64,000 bases of DNA from Chitinophagaceae bacterium (GCA_016720825.1 JADKJV010000001.1:310001-374000); one strand, 5' to 3'. Numbered from the stretch's first letter, positions 1 to 8,601 are shown. Numbers and translations: made by a program. The notes: generated from the sequence alone by a model not told the origin.

Positions 1-603
1 TCATCACTCGCGATTGGCGCAACCATTAAAATCCTCGATACACCAACAGCGGATATGGTTTCCCAGGGAATCAACCATGCCATTGGAACCGATAAATATC
101 CTGCCCCCCAGGGAACTTTAATGGCGACATTAATTAAAGGAATACTTTCTTTCAACCTTGACTGGCAGTTTGTATTGGTTGGCGTTTTCATTGCAGTAGT
201 AATGGAATTATGCGGCATAAAGGCACTCAGTTTTGCTATCGGAATTTATCTTCCGCTTTCAACAACCTTCCCCATCTTTATTGGTGGTGCCGTAAGGGGA
301 TTCGTTGAATGGCGTCAGAAAAAGAAAAAAATACACATCAATCCGGAGGATGAAGACCTGGGCAAAGGAAATCTTTTTGCCACCGGGCTCGTGGCAGGTG
401 GAGCACTCGCCGGAGTGGTTGTGGCCATTTTATCATCTATGCCAAGCGTCAGCGGCAGTCTTGCGAAAATGAGCGCGGAAGAAAAACTTTCCGACCCCGG
501 ACTTCTCGGTGCCGAAGGATATAAATGGCTGGGAGTCGCCTTCTTTGCGTTAATGGCATTTATGCTTTACAGAGTGGCGATGAGTAAGAAGAAAACGACA
601 TAA
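1..603 (+). CDS. OPT family oligopeptide transporter (3' part)
   Basis: The frame is open from base 1, so the start lies upstream of the window and only the C-terminal 200 residues are seen. The fragment is strongly hydrophobic, with at least four membrane spans: one after the segment FNLDWQF, one in the GIYLPLSTTFPIFIGG stretch, one in the Gly/Ala-rich segment before the SSMPSVSG loop, and a last span just before the basic tail. The LPLSTTFPIFIGG and GLVAGGALAG segments are typical of the C-terminal half of OPT proteins, which import small peptides or metal chelates by proton symport across the inner membrane. The next gene is a POT-type peptide transporter, so the two may share a peptide-uptake role (inference). 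The stop is followed at once by a CACAAAG-word repeat containing a strong terminator. Confidence 0.85.
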   Translation, partial: SSLAIGATIKILDTPTADMVSQGINHAIGTDKYPAPQGTLMATLIKGILSFNLDWQFVLVGVFIAVVMELCGIKALSFAIGIYLPLSTTFPIFIGGAVRGFVEWRQKKKKIHINPEDEDLGKGNLFATGLVAGGALAGVVVAILSSMPSVSGSLAKMSAEEKLSDPGLLGAEGYKWLGVAFFALMAFMLYRVAMSKKKTT

Positions 604-615
604 ATGATTTAACTA

Positions 616-680
616 CTAAAGGCACAAAGTAAAATACACAAAGGCCACAAAGAGTAAATTCCTTGTGGCCTTTTTTTTTG
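616..680. repeat. CACAAAG-word repeat with embedded hairpin
   Basis: Between the OPT and POT genes the words GGCACAAAG, TACACAAAG and GGCCACAAAG follow one another and are answered by the complementary arm CCTTGTGGCCTT. It belongs to the same word family as the elements at 2491, 11466, 20177, 21119, 36905, 50984, 60402 and 62946. It begins 13 bases after the OPT stop codon. Confidence 0.75.
641..679 (+). terminator. Rho-independent terminator after the OPT transporter
   Basis: A perfect 10-bp stem, AAGGCCACAA (641-650) with TTGTGGCCTT (663-672), is followed by nine T residues (671-679). This is a textbook intrinsic terminator, formed inside a CACAAAG-word repeat. Confidence 0.85.
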
Positions 681-790
681 CCGTCAAATTAACCAGGCGT
701 AAAACAAACATCAACAAATAGTGTCTTATCAGCCTTCGTTTTAATTGTCTTCCGCCAATTATATTAACTTCCATCCTAAATTGACCAGCC

Positions 791-2428
791 ATGTGGAAGA
801 AACACCCCAAAGCCCTGCCATTCCTTTTCTTTTCAGAAATGTGGGAACGTTTTGGCTATTACCTGATGATCGGCATTTTTACATTGTACCTGGAAGACAG
901 TGTGGATGGCTTTAACCTGAACACCAAAGATTCTGCCAGCCTCTACGGCACTTTTATAGCTTTGGTTTTTTTTACACCCTTTCTCGGTGGGTTAATTGCC
1001 GACCGCTACCTCGGCTATCGTAAATCAATTATCCTCGGAGGCCTCTTGATGGGTGCAGGTTATTGCATCATGGGCATCCACGACCTGAATACGTTGTATA
1101 TAGCCATGACGCTGGTCATTCTCGGTAACGGATTTTTTAAACCCAATATTTCAACCTTACTGGGAAATGTATACTCTACCGACCAGCATAAACACCAGAA
1201 AGATGAAGGGTATAACATCTTTTACATGGGTATAAACGTAGGTGCGTTTATTTGTAATTTTTTCGGTGCTGCTATGCAGAATATTTTTGGCTGGGCCGGT
1301 GCGTTTGCACTGGCAGGTGTTGGTATGTTTATCGGGGTCATCACTTTCATGGTGGGCACAAAACACTATAAAGCCTATGACACCCGCAAACCACTTCAAC
1401 CCGGCGACCTGCCACTATGGAAAATCCTGGCATTGGTTATCCTGCCCTGTTTGGTATTTGGATTCATCGGCTGGAAAATAAACGGCGACGGATACATCTT
1501 TGACTCTAACTCAACCGATGCATTCATTTTCGCCTGCCTGCCGGTACTGGCATTTTATACCGTGTTGCTGATCCGCAGTAATAAAGATGAACGGCCAGCC
1601 ATGGGTGCCATGCTTTCCATTTTTGCCGTTGTAATTCTCTTTTGGGCCATTTTTAAACAAAATGGCTCTGCCTTGAATACCTGGGCCAATAAATACACAG
1701 AAAGGCATATCAGTGGTACCACCGCAGATGTATTCAGCACATTAAAGCAATCAAAAACGGTTACGTACAAACCAGACAGCATCATTAAAACCGATGCCCT
1801 GTTCCGGAAAATAAAAAAAGACGGAAAAGAAATTAAAGAATGGGCCTACCCTGATTATTTTAAAAACATGGCCCCCGGAACTTTACCGGCAGAAGGAGCC
1901 AGTATCCATGTATGGGCCCCCAACCTCAGCCAGTCAATCAACCCTTTCTGGGTAATTGCGCTGACTCCATTGGTAGTGGCATTTTTCACCTGGCTGCGAC
2001 GGAAAGGAAAAGAACCATCCACACCAACCAAAATTGCATTCGGATTACTCGTATCAGCATTATCTGTATTAGTAATGGTGGCTGCTGTAAAAGCAGGCCA
2101 CAATGGTGCTGAAAAAGTCAGCGTATGGTGGCTGATCGGCAGCTATGGCATTGTTACTATTGGCGAATTATTCCTCAGTCCGATGGGACTATCACTTGTT
2201 TCTAAATTAAGTCCGGTACGAATTACTTCTCTCATGATGGGAGGCTGGTTCTTATCAACTTCCATCGGCAATAAATTAAGCGGTATCCTGGCGAGCAAGT
2301 GGGATCAATACGATGACAAGAGCAGCTACTTCTGGCTGAATTTTATCCTCCTGGGTTCTGCTGCAGTTTTCCTTTTTGTTTTACTGAAATGGCTCAATAA
2401 AGTCATGAAAGAAAAAGGAGTAAACTAA
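791..2428 (+). CDS. POT/PTR family proton-dependent peptide transporter
   Basis: A 545-residue major facilitator protein that imports di- and tripeptides with protons across the inner membrane. The family signature ExxERFxYY is present at residues 16-24 (E16, E19, R20), and the second POT signature FYxxINxG appears near residue 150 as FYMGINVG. About 12-14 membrane spans are visible. A soluble insertion of roughly 100 residues between the two halves, containing a Lys-rich stretch, is usual in Bacteroidota members (DtpT-like). It starts at ATG 791 and ends 125 bases before the convergent DUF1501 gene. It follows an OPT peptide transporter on the same strand, separated by a strong terminator, so it is probably transcribed on its own. 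Function is confident at family level; the exact peptide preference is not readable. Confidence 0.92.
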   Translation: MWKKHPKALPFLFFSEMWERFGYYLMIGIFTLYLEDSVDGFNLNTKDSASLYGTFIALVFFTPFLGGLIADRYLGYRKSIILGGLLMGAGYCIMGIHDLNTLYIAMTLVILGNGFFKPNISTLLGNVYSTDQHKHQKDEGYNIFYMGINVGAFICNFFGAAMQNIFGWAGAFALAGVGMFIGVITFMVGTKHYKAYDTRKPLQPGDLPLWKILALVILPCLVFGFIGWKINGDGYIFDSNSTDAFIFACLPVLAFYTVLLIRSNKDERPAMGAMLSIFAVVILFWAIFKQNGSALNTWANKYTERHISGTTADVFSTLKQSKTVTYKPDSIIKTDALFRKIKKDGKEIKEWAYPDYFKNMAPGTLPAEGASIHVWAPNLSQSINPFWVIALTPLVVAFFTWLRRKGKEPSTPTKIAFGLLVSALSVLVMVAAVKAGHNGAEKVSVWWLIGSYGIVTIGELFLSPMGLSLVSKLSPVRITSLMMGGWFLSTSIGNKLSGILASKWDQYDDKSSYFWLNFILLGSAAVFLFVLLKWLNKVMKEKGVN

Positions 2429-2490
2429 AAAACGGATAGCTCAAATTTTTTACAGCGTTTCGCAACAAGAATTTATACTCAACCATACAA

Positions 2491-2560
2491 ACAAAGGCCA
2501 CAAGGAAGAGATTCTTTGTGGCCTTTGTGTATTTGCTTTGTGAACTTCGTGGTTAAACAA
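2491..2560. repeat. CACAAAG-word palindrome between convergent genes
   Basis: Perfect 13-bp arms ACAAAGGCCACAA (2491-2503) and TTGTGGCCTTTGT (2516-2528) form a hairpin. More words of the same kind (GTATTTGCTTTGTG, CTTCGTGGTTAA) continue to about 2560, running into the 3' end of the convergent DUF1501 gene. It lies where POT (+) and DUF1501 (-) meet and could end transcription from both sides, although no long T tract follows. Confidence 0.75.
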
Positions 2561-3752
2561 AATCCATATACTTATATTTCGCCCCCAGTATTGCCTGATC
2601 ATCCGTACCCAGCCACTTATTCAGCACCGTTGCATATACATTTTTGAAATCCACCTTATATTTCAGGTCACCTTCATCCAGGTCTGCCAGATCCGGTAAC
2701 CCATTGATCATTCCTTTCTGCTTCAAACCACCTCCCACCAGGAACATATTATTCGCTGTGCCGTGATCCGTACCCTGGCTGGCATTTTGTTCCACCCGGC
2801 GGCCAAATTCAGAAAAAGTAAACAGCAACACATCATCAAAGCGGTTATTCAGCTTCAGGTCTTTCACAAACGCCTGCACCGCACCGTTCATCTCTGTAAA
2901 TAAGCGCTGCTGCTGGGCATCCTGGTTGAAGTGTGTATCAAAACTGCCCAGCGATACATAATATACTTTCGTATTGATCTCTGAGAAAATCAGTGAAGCA
3001 ATTGTTTTGAGGCTATTGCCTAAATCTGTTTTCGGGTATTCCGTCTGGCTGGGATGCAGCCTGCTCTGCTTGAAAATATAATCAGCTGATGATAATGTCT
3101 CGGCCATTGTTTTGTAGAGATAATCAGCCGGCTGCTCCCCGGAAGGATCAGTTGAATTCTTCATCACTTCCTTAAAGAATTTCTCATTGGCCGTACCGTA
3201 TAAACGCTGCGGGTCTTTCAACGCCAGACCGTTTACATTCTCCCCTTTCATGGCCAGGCTGAGGATATCATCAATCTCAATCGCCTGCGTAGGCTTGTCG
3301 CAGTTTTTACATTGCGCATCCAGGTATCGGCCCAGCCAGCCCGTTGTTTTATACTCTGTACTCAGACTCGCTGTTTGCCAGATATCCATACTCCTGAAAT
3401 GCGACCGGTCAGGATTCGGATAACCCACACTGTTCATGATCCCCAGGTTACCATCATGGTAAAAATCTGCGAACGCGGTCAGCGCCGGATGCAATCCAAC
3501 CTCATCGGTTAAACCGAGCGCCTTGTCTTTCAAAATACCCAGCTTCGGCCTTGCCTTATAATAAATATCATTCCGGATGGGAATCACGGTATTCAATCCG
3601 TCATTACCCCCGCTAAGTTGCAGGATGACCACCACCTTATTACCCGCCGGCACCATCGCCCTTCCTTCAAATGCTTTCAGGAACTTAGGCAACAACATGG
3701 ATGCCGTGGCTAAAGTGCCGATCTGGATGAATTCTTTGCGTTTGAAATGCAT
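2553..3752 (-). CDS. DUF1501 domain-containing protein
   Basis: A 399-residue exported protein. The N-terminus has a basic segment (FKRKEF) followed by a hydrophobic stretch, resembling a Tat-like or Sec signal without a canonical RR. The GGNDGLNTVIP segment near residue 50, GYPNPDRSHFRSMDIWQTA near residue 110 and GTDHGTANNMFLVGG near residue 330 are typical of DUF1501, a family with a sulfatase/alkaline-phosphatase-like fold whose substrate is unknown. It lies directly downstream of a DUF1800 gene on the same strand; this pair is a recurrent arrangement in Bacteroidota and Planctomycetota and suggests a joint extracytoplasmic role (inference). The two genes are separated by a 300-bp word-repeat tract, so co-transcription through that tract would be needed. 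The 3' end touches a CACAAAG-word repeat. Confidence 0.88.
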   Translation of the reverse strand: MHFKRKEFIQIGTLATASMLLPKFLKAFEGRAMVPAGNKVVVILQLSGGNDGLNTVIPIRNDIYYKARPKLGILKDKALGLTDEVGLHPALTAFADFYHDGNLGIMNSVGYPNPDRSHFRSMDIWQTASLSTEYKTTGWLGRYLDAQCKNCDKPTQAIEIDDILSLAMKGENVNGLALKDPQRLYGTANEKFFKEVMKNSTDPSGEQPADYLYKTMAETLSSADYIFKQSRLHPSQTEYPKTDLGNSLKTIASLIFSEINTKVYYVSLGSFDTHFNQDAQQQRLFTEMNGAVQAFVKDLKLNNRFDDVLLFTFSEFGRRVEQNASQGTDHGTANNMFLVGGGLKQKGMINGLPDLADLDEGDLKYKVDFKNVYATVLNKWLGTDDQAILGAKYKYMDFV

Positions 3753-4052
3753 ATAGAGATGTTACTTGTTAATTGTTATCTGTTGCCAGTTGCCAGTTAC
3801 CAGTTACCAGTTACCAGCTACCAGCTACCTACCCTCTGCTCCCTGCTACCTGCCTCCTGCTCCCTCCCTGCCCCTGCCTCCTGCCTCCTGCTCCCCCGAA
3901 TAAGTTTCACTATTCGGGGCAAGCCTGCCTCCTGCTCCCTGCCTCCTGCCTCCTGCTCCCCCGAATAAGTTTCACTATTCGGGGCAAGCCTGCCTCCTGC
4001 CTCCTGCTTCCTGCTGCTCCCTGCTACCTGCTACCTGCTACCTGCCTCCTGC
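3753..4052. repeat. CTGCTCCC / TACCAGT word-repeat tract
   Basis: The entire gap between the DUF1800 stop (4053) and the DUF1501 start (3752) is low-complexity. From left to right it runs through TTGCCAGT and TACCAGT units (about 3783-3830), then reiterated CTGCTCCCTGC, TACCTGC and CTCCTGC words to 4052. The upper strand is pyrimidine-rich. No complementary arm is present, unlike most other word repeats in the window. Reading frames through it give only Leu/Pro/Ala-rich repeats, so it is treated as non-coding. Confidence 0.8.
3894..3984. repeat. Duplicated perfect hairpin inside the word-repeat tract
   Basis: Two identical hairpins at 3894-3919 and 3959-3984 each have a 9-bp perfect stem (CCCCGAATA with TATTCGGGG) and an 8-base loop (AGTTTCAC). 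They start exactly 65 bp apart and are followed by the same GCCTGCCTCCTGC words, so the 65-bp unit is a tandem duplication. Confidence 0.85.
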
Positions 4053-5525
4053 TTAACACAACTGGTACTCCGGAATACTCATCACCTGCATAGTAGCAGA
4101 TTTGATAAAGTTTTCCCTGCCGCTGTTATCTGAAAATGATTTAATTACTTCCGGGTTCACGCGGCTTTTGGTTTGAAGCAGGATGGAAGTGATGTTTGCC
4201 AGTAATGATTCTTTCGGAACAGATTCGTAGGCTTTTGTATACAGGCTCCAGTCGATTTTTACATTGATCGGACGTCCAATCCGTTTCATGCCATTGGCCG
4301 CTTTGGCCTTGGGATCTTCTTCACCATTATTTTTACGGCCCATCATCTGGTCATCATCATCTTTGGGCTTTACATTGAACTCATCATCCTCATTAAACAT
4401 CCTGGGCAACCGCATACGGAGCATCAGCGTGGATGAATCTATCCAGCTTTTGCCACCGGGCCATCCGGCCACGTTTGGCGGATAAAATAATATCTGTCCC
4501 AACGCACGTTGTAATAATAAAACCGCTTCCTCCTTTTCCACCTTCATGGGTAACAGGCGCTGGATACCGGCAATCAGTTCAATGGGTGATTTGATTTTAA
4601 CCCCGATATTTTTTTCATCATAAAACCAGTCGGCCGTTAATATATCTTCCAGGAGTTTTGAAATATCATAATCGTTTTTAAAAAACCGGTCGGCCAGCCA
4701 TTCCACTTTTTCTGTATCGATGGTTTCATTCACCAGGAATTTATACAGCTTGCCGGTAATATACCTTGCCGTTTGTTTTTCCTTCAGCAGGATATCGAGT
4801 ATATCATCACCGGTCAGGTCACCGGTTTTTCCCAGCACGGTTTTGCTGCCGAAATCATGCTGGCCTTTCCTGAAAATAAAATCCCCTTTCACGTTTGTGC
4901 TCCAGCCGGTAAAAGCCCGGGCAGCTTCTTTAATATCATTTTCGGTATAATGGCCACGTCCGAGTGTAAATAATTCCATCACTTCCCGGGCAAAATTTTC
5001 ATTGGGATGATCCTTACGGTTCTGCTGGTTATTGAGGAAATTAATCATCGCTGCCGTGCGGGATACTTCTTTCAGCATGGTACCGAAATTGCCCAGCGCA
5101 TTGCGGCGGACCACATCGAGTATTCCCTGCTGGAAAAACAAATTCAGGTTGCGGCAGGCAAAATGCCCATGCCAGAATAAGGCAATTTTTTCACGCAACT
5201 GTGAAGCACTGTTGATCATTTCATGCATCCAGTATAAATTCAGGTTCCTGATCCCATCCCTGTTTTTTTGCTGCACCATCTTACGCTCATCGGCGCTCAT
5301 TTCAAGCCGCTGCATACGGCCTGCTTCCTGGATACCATCATACAATCCCTGCAAATAATTATCAGCCACATTGATATATTCAGGCTTCCTTTCAGAGGCC
5401 TTTACCAGGGCTTTATACATTTGCTTGGGGGAATATTTCGAAAGATCGTTCAGCTGTTCCACAGCAGGACCGAAACCGGCACGCCATAACAGGTGCTGGT
5501 TTTTGATCTGATTGGATAGTGACAT
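4053..5525 (-). CDS. DUF1800 domain-containing protein
   Basis: A 490-residue protein of the DUF1800 family. Visible family features are the start LSNQIKNQHLLWRAGFGP, the segment ALFWHGHFACR near residue 145, the FAREVMELFTLGRGHY motif near residue 200, RAFTGWS near residue 220 and NVAGWPGGKSWID near residue 360. No clear signal peptide is visible. The biochemical role of the family is unknown. It is regularly encoded beside DUF1501 proteins, as here (next gene on the same strand). A charged, low-conservation insert (DDDDQMMGRKNNGEEDPKAK) sits around residues 390-415. The stop codon abuts the long CTGCTCCC tract, continuing the pattern of word repeats placed immediately after stop codons. Confidence 0.88.
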   Translation of the reverse strand: MSLSNQIKNQHLLWRAGFGPAVEQLNDLSKYSPKQMYKALVKASERKPEYINVADNYLQGLYDGIQEAGRMQRLEMSADERKMVQQKNRDGIRNLNLYWMHEMINSASQLREKIALFWHGHFACRNLNLFFQQGILDVVRRNALGNFGTMLKEVSRTAAMINFLNNQQNRKDHPNENFAREVMELFTLGRGHYTENDIKEAARAFTGWSTNVKGDFIFRKGQHDFGSKTVLGKTGDLTGDDILDILLKEKQTARYITGKLYKFLVNETIDTEKVEWLADRFFKNDYDISKLLEDILTADWFYDEKNIGVKIKSPIELIAGIQRLLPMKVEKEEAVLLLQRALGQILFYPPNVAGWPGGKSWIDSSTLMLRMRLPRMFNEDDEFNVKPKDDDDQMMGRKNNGEEDPKAKAANGMKRIGRPINVKIDWSLYTKAYESVPKESLLANITSILLQTKSRVNPEVIKSFSDNSGRENFIKSATMQVMSIPEYQLC

Positions 5526-5621
5526 GTGGGCTTATTTTAAATTCTGACTCTTATGAAGTTATGAAGTTTAACCGCTTACAGATTTTAAGACGGTAAAAAA
5601 TAACATTTCCTGTCTCTTTAT

Positions 5622-5629
5622 TACATTTG
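5622..5629 (+). promoter_or_regulatory. Candidate -7 element upstream of the alkB-like gene
   Basis: TACATTTG matches the Bacteroidota -7 consensus TAnnTTTG and lies 20 bases before the ATG at 5649. No good TTTG -33 element is seen at the usual 19-21 base spacing, so this is tentative. Confidence 0.4.
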
Positions 5630-5648
5630 AAACACCAATCCCGGAAAT

Positions 5649-6717
5649 ATGACCTTACGCGCCTTCAAATACCTTTCCCCTTTTATCATTTATGCCGGCT
5701 CTTTCCGGGCCCTGAACGTTACCGGCTTTGAAGTTTGGCTGCCATTGATTTATGCCTTTGCTGTCATCCCGCTGATTGAGCTGCTCCTGAAACCTGATGC
5801 CTCAAATCTCAGTGCTGCTGAAGAAGAACTGGCCCGGAAGAACCCGTATTATGACGTATTGTTATATGCCGTGGTTGTATTACAATATCTCGCATTATAT
5901 ATGTTTCTGCGGGGTCTTACCTATGACCATCTCAGTACCGCAGATATTGCAGGCAGGATATCTGTCATGGGTTTGCTCTGCGGGGTTTTTGGTATCAACG
6001 TAGGCCATGAACTCGGCCACCGGGTAAACCGTTTTGAACAAACCCTGGCGCAGGCATTATTACTGACTTCCCTCTACATGCATTTCTTTATTGAACACAA
6101 CAAAGGGCATCACAAAAGAGTAGCCACTCCCGAAGATCCAAGCAGCGCCAGGTTTGGTGAAGCGGTTTACCCTTTTTATTTCCGCACGATTTTTTTCAGC
6201 TACCTCAGTGCCTGGGAAATTGCCAATAAGGATACACGCAAAGCCGGACATGCAGCCTTCTCCCTGTTTAATCCCATGATTATTTTCCAGCTGATTCAGG
6301 CCGCATTGATAGCCGGTATCGTATTATATTTTGGATGGCTGACTGCTGTATATTTTCTGTGCTGCCACCATTGGTATCCTGCTGCTGGAAACGGTTAACT
6401 ATATTGAACATTACGGATTGCAGCGTAAAGCAGGGGCAGGCGGACAATACGAAAGGGCCATGCCCCGGCACAGCTGGAACAGTGATCATATCATTGGCCG
6501 GCTGATGTTGTTTGAACTGAGCCGTCACAGTGATCACCATTATCTCGCCAGCCGCAAATACCAGGTATTAAGGCATTATGATGATTCTCCCCAAATGCCA
6601 ACCGGTTACCCGGGCATGATGCTCTTATCCATGTTCCCGCCGGCCTGGTTTTATGTAATGAACCGTAAAATCAGGAAAATGCAATCAGCAGTTACTGCTG
6701 AATCCCCTTCAGAATAA
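5649..6717 (+). CDS. alkB: AlkB-type membrane di-iron monooxygenase (frame broken once)
   Basis: Integral-membrane hydroxylase of the alkane 1-monooxygenase family, expected to insert oxygen into alkyl chains using a di-iron centre bound by histidines. The first frame (5649-6398) carries HELGH near residue 120 and HNKGHH near residue 150. The rest, in the next frame (to 6717), carries the hallmark NYIEHYGL near residue 250 and HSDHH near residue 293. The frames join if one T is removed from the T4 run at 6353-6356, giving 355 residues, the normal family length. All His boxes are intact after that repair, so a sequencing error is more likely than a dead gene, but this cannot be settled here. 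The 3' end overlaps the convergent cytochrome gene by about 26 bases. No rubredoxin or rubredoxin reductase is nearby. Confidence 0.85.
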
Positions 6718-7015
6718 AAGCCTTTACATGCACGCCTTCTGCAGTATCCATGCGGGCACGGGGTATCATTCTTTCCAGGATAAAATTCCACCGGGTTTCT
6801 GAATACGCCGCAGGGTCTGGCAATGCATGGCAACGACCACAGCGGTTATTGAAAAGTATCTTCCCTTTTTCAATATCAGGCCTGATGGTTACAGGTGCCG
6901 CTCCCGTATTTGCCGCAACCGGTACAACACGGTCATGGATCACCGGTACCGCCTTTGGTGTACAGCCCCACGTGATGGAAAAAGTTGCAAACGCAACCAT
7001 GAACAGTTTATGCAC
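6692..7015 (-). CDS. Small c-type cytochrome lipoprotein
   Basis: With a GTG start at 7015 the product is 107 residues: a short signal with lipobox-like end TWGC (Cys18), then a single heme-c site CGRCH (C59, C62, H63) and a candidate axial Met in ERMIPRA (M83). ATG starts at 7000 or 7060 are also possible. The GTG start is preferred because it gives a normal n-region (MHKLF) before the hydrophobic stretch. It is expected to be a lipid-anchored electron carrier facing the periplasm. It is clearly related to the cytochrome at 8621-9040 (both have CxxCHAL and MIPRA), and the two flank a metalloprotease gene. The 3' end overlaps that of the alkB-like gene. Confidence 0.75.
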   Translation of the reverse strand: MHKLFMVAFATFSITWGCTPKAVPVIHDRVVPVAANTGAAPVTIRPDIEKGKILFNNRCGRCHALPDPAAYSETRWNFILERMIPRARMDTAEGVHVKAFILKGIQQ

Positions 7016-7167
7016 AGTAATTATATGTTTATCCCCGGTAAATGTCCGAAGTACACACACGATAAAATGATATGACTATTAAAATACATGGAAAATTTAT
7101 GGTGGTGTAAATAAAAATGATACATTTAAGAACCAAATTTTTTACACATAACCAAACCATGTAATTT

Positions 7168-8139
7168 ATGAAGAAATCGCTTGCCCTCCTCGCCGGAGGA
7201 TTTCTTTTGATGATGGGCTGTAACAAGTCTGCCAACAACGAAAAATCAGCTATGGCTGATGAACCCGCTCCCACCCAACGCCAGTGTGCTTCTTATGAAG
7301 TACTGCAGGAACAACTGAAAGCAGACCCCGGTCTGGCCGACAGGATGAATGCCATTGAATCATTCACCAGCCGTATTGTGAATGACCCTTCTGCTTACAG
7401 GCTGCTCCCCGATGGTACAATTGAAATTCCTGTTGTATTCAATGTTCTGTACCGCACAGCCGCACAGAATGTTTCGCTCGCTCAGCTGCAAAGCCAGATT
7501 GATGTACTGAATGAAGATTATGCCGGCACCAATGCTGATCATAACCTCACCACTACATATAATACTGTAAAAGCAGGCAATATCGGTGTTCGCTTTGTTT
7601 TAGACCAGGTGGTCCGCAAATCAACCACTAAAACAAGTTGGACTACTAATAATGCCATGAAAAAAGCCAGCGGTGGTATTGCACCTACCAGCCCCACAAC
7701 CAAACTCAATATCTGGGTTTGCAATATGGGCGGTGGCATCCTGGGTTATGCCCAGTTCCCCGGTGGCGCTTCTGCTACAGATGGTGTGGTGCTGGACGAT
7801 AATGCCACTGGCCGTACTGGCACAGCAACAGCTCCTTTCCATAAAGGAAGAACAGCCACTCACGAAGTGGGACATTGGTTAAACCTCCGTCATATCTGGG
7901 GTGATGCCACATGTGGTAACGACCAGGTTGGTGATACTCCGCTCCACAATACAGCAAATTATGGTTGTCCGGCAGCTGGTCACCTGAGCACCTGCACAGG
8001 CACACCGGTTGAAATGACCATGAACTATATGGATTATTCAGATGATGCCTGTATGTATATGTTCTCACTTGGACAACGTTCCAGGATGCTGGCGGTATTC
8101 GCTTCAGGCGGCCCCCGCGTCAGCTACGCCCAACCTTAA
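7168..8139 (+). CDS. M43 family zinc metalloprotease lipoprotein
   Basis: A 323-residue secreted protease. It has a lipoprotein signal (lipobox MMGC, Cys18), a pro-like N-terminal part, and the zinc site HEVGHWLNLRH at residues 232-242 (HExxHxxxxxH) followed by WGD. The downstream segments MNYMDYSDDACMYMFSLGQ (the Met-turn region) and repeated cysteines match the pappalysin/cytophagalysin group (MEROPS M43), which cleaves proteins outside the cell. It starts at ATG 7168 and is followed by an intrinsic terminator at 8161. Neighbouring genes on either side are two related cytochrome c lipoproteins on the opposite strand; no functional link between them and the protease is known. Confidence 0.9.
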   Translation: MKKSLALLAGGFLLMMGCNKSANNEKSAMADEPAPTQRQCASYEVLQEQLKADPGLADRMNAIESFTSRIVNDPSAYRLLPDGTIEIPVVFNVLYRTAAQNVSLAQLQSQIDVLNEDYAGTNADHNLTTTYNTVKAGNIGVRFVLDQVVRKSTTKTSWTTNNAMKKASGGIAPTSPTTKLNIWVCNMGGGILGYAQFPGGASATDGVVLDDNATGRTGTATAPFHKGRTATHEVGHWLNLRHIWGDATCGNDQVGDTPLHNTANYGCPAAGHLSTCTGTPVEMTMNYMDYSDDACMYMFSLGQRSRMLAVFASGGPRVSYAQP

Positions 8140-8160
8140 TAACATCCTTGTTATAATACA

Positions 8161-8195
8161 AAAAGGCTGCCTCAAACAAGAGGCGGCCTTTTTTT
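8161..8195 (+). terminator. Rho-independent terminator after the M43 protease
   Basis: AGGCTGCCTC and GAGGCGGCCT form a stem around the AAACAA loop, followed by a run of seven T residues (8189-8195), starting 22 bases after the stop codon. Confidence 0.85.
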
Positions 8196-8277
8196 GTACT
8201 CGTATATTTTTAAAATAAACCAAATTGGTAACCCCCGCACAAACACGTCTCACTTTTCCATTTAATGAAAACAAATG

Positions 8278-8512
8278 CCGGGACTTTAGTCCCTTTACTG
8301 AATCAGCAAAACAAGAATTATAAATTGGCCAGAATTCGCCGCAAACTATTCTATTATAAAAAAAGAATGCTGCAAAATTCTTTGTTGCCCCGGGTTTAAA
8401 CCTGGGGCAAATAATGGCGGCATACTTCCTGAAAAAAGATTTACTATCCTTATACTGAATACAACAAACATCACCTCTGTAGCAACAGCATGGAAGGGAC
8501 TAAAGTCCCGGG
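8278..8512. repeat. REPIN/MITE-like inverted pair with internal palindrome
   Basis: The 18-base string CCGGGACTTTAGTCCCTT occurs at about 8278-8295 and, inverted, at about 8494-8511. Each copy holds the small palindrome GGGACTTTAGTCCC or its complement (8280-8293, 8496-8509). A third, longer palindrome lies between them at 8385-8410 (TTGCCCCGGGTTT with its near-complement). Two inverted REP-like hairpins bracketing a spacer is the layout of REPINs mobilised by RAYT (Y1) transposases; no RAYT gene is in this window, so this is an inference from structure only. No gene is seen in 8196-8566. Confidence 0.6.
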
Positions 8513-8566
8513 AGCTTAATCGCTTAACGGGGAACACAATCTGAATAGGATAAAACCATAAGAAAT

Positions 8567-8601
8567 AAAAGAGGCTGCCTTTTTGGAGACAGCCTCTTTT
8601 T
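8567..8601 (-). terminator. Bidirectional-looking terminator after the cytochrome c gene
   Basis: AAAAGAGGCT (8567-8576) pairs with AGCCTCTTTT (8591-8600). An A-run on the left and a T-run on the right allow termination from either strand. It lies 20 bases beyond the stop of the minus-strand cytochrome gene. Confidence 0.75.

Noticed and set aside
616..810. Minus-strand frame between the OPT and POT genes
   Set aside because: It covers a repeat and terminator and overlaps the POT start.
3747..4093. Open frames reading Leu/Pro/Ala/Ser repeats across the word tract
   Set aside because: They are direct translations of CTGCTCCCTGC-type words with no start context, no complexity and no family resemblance.
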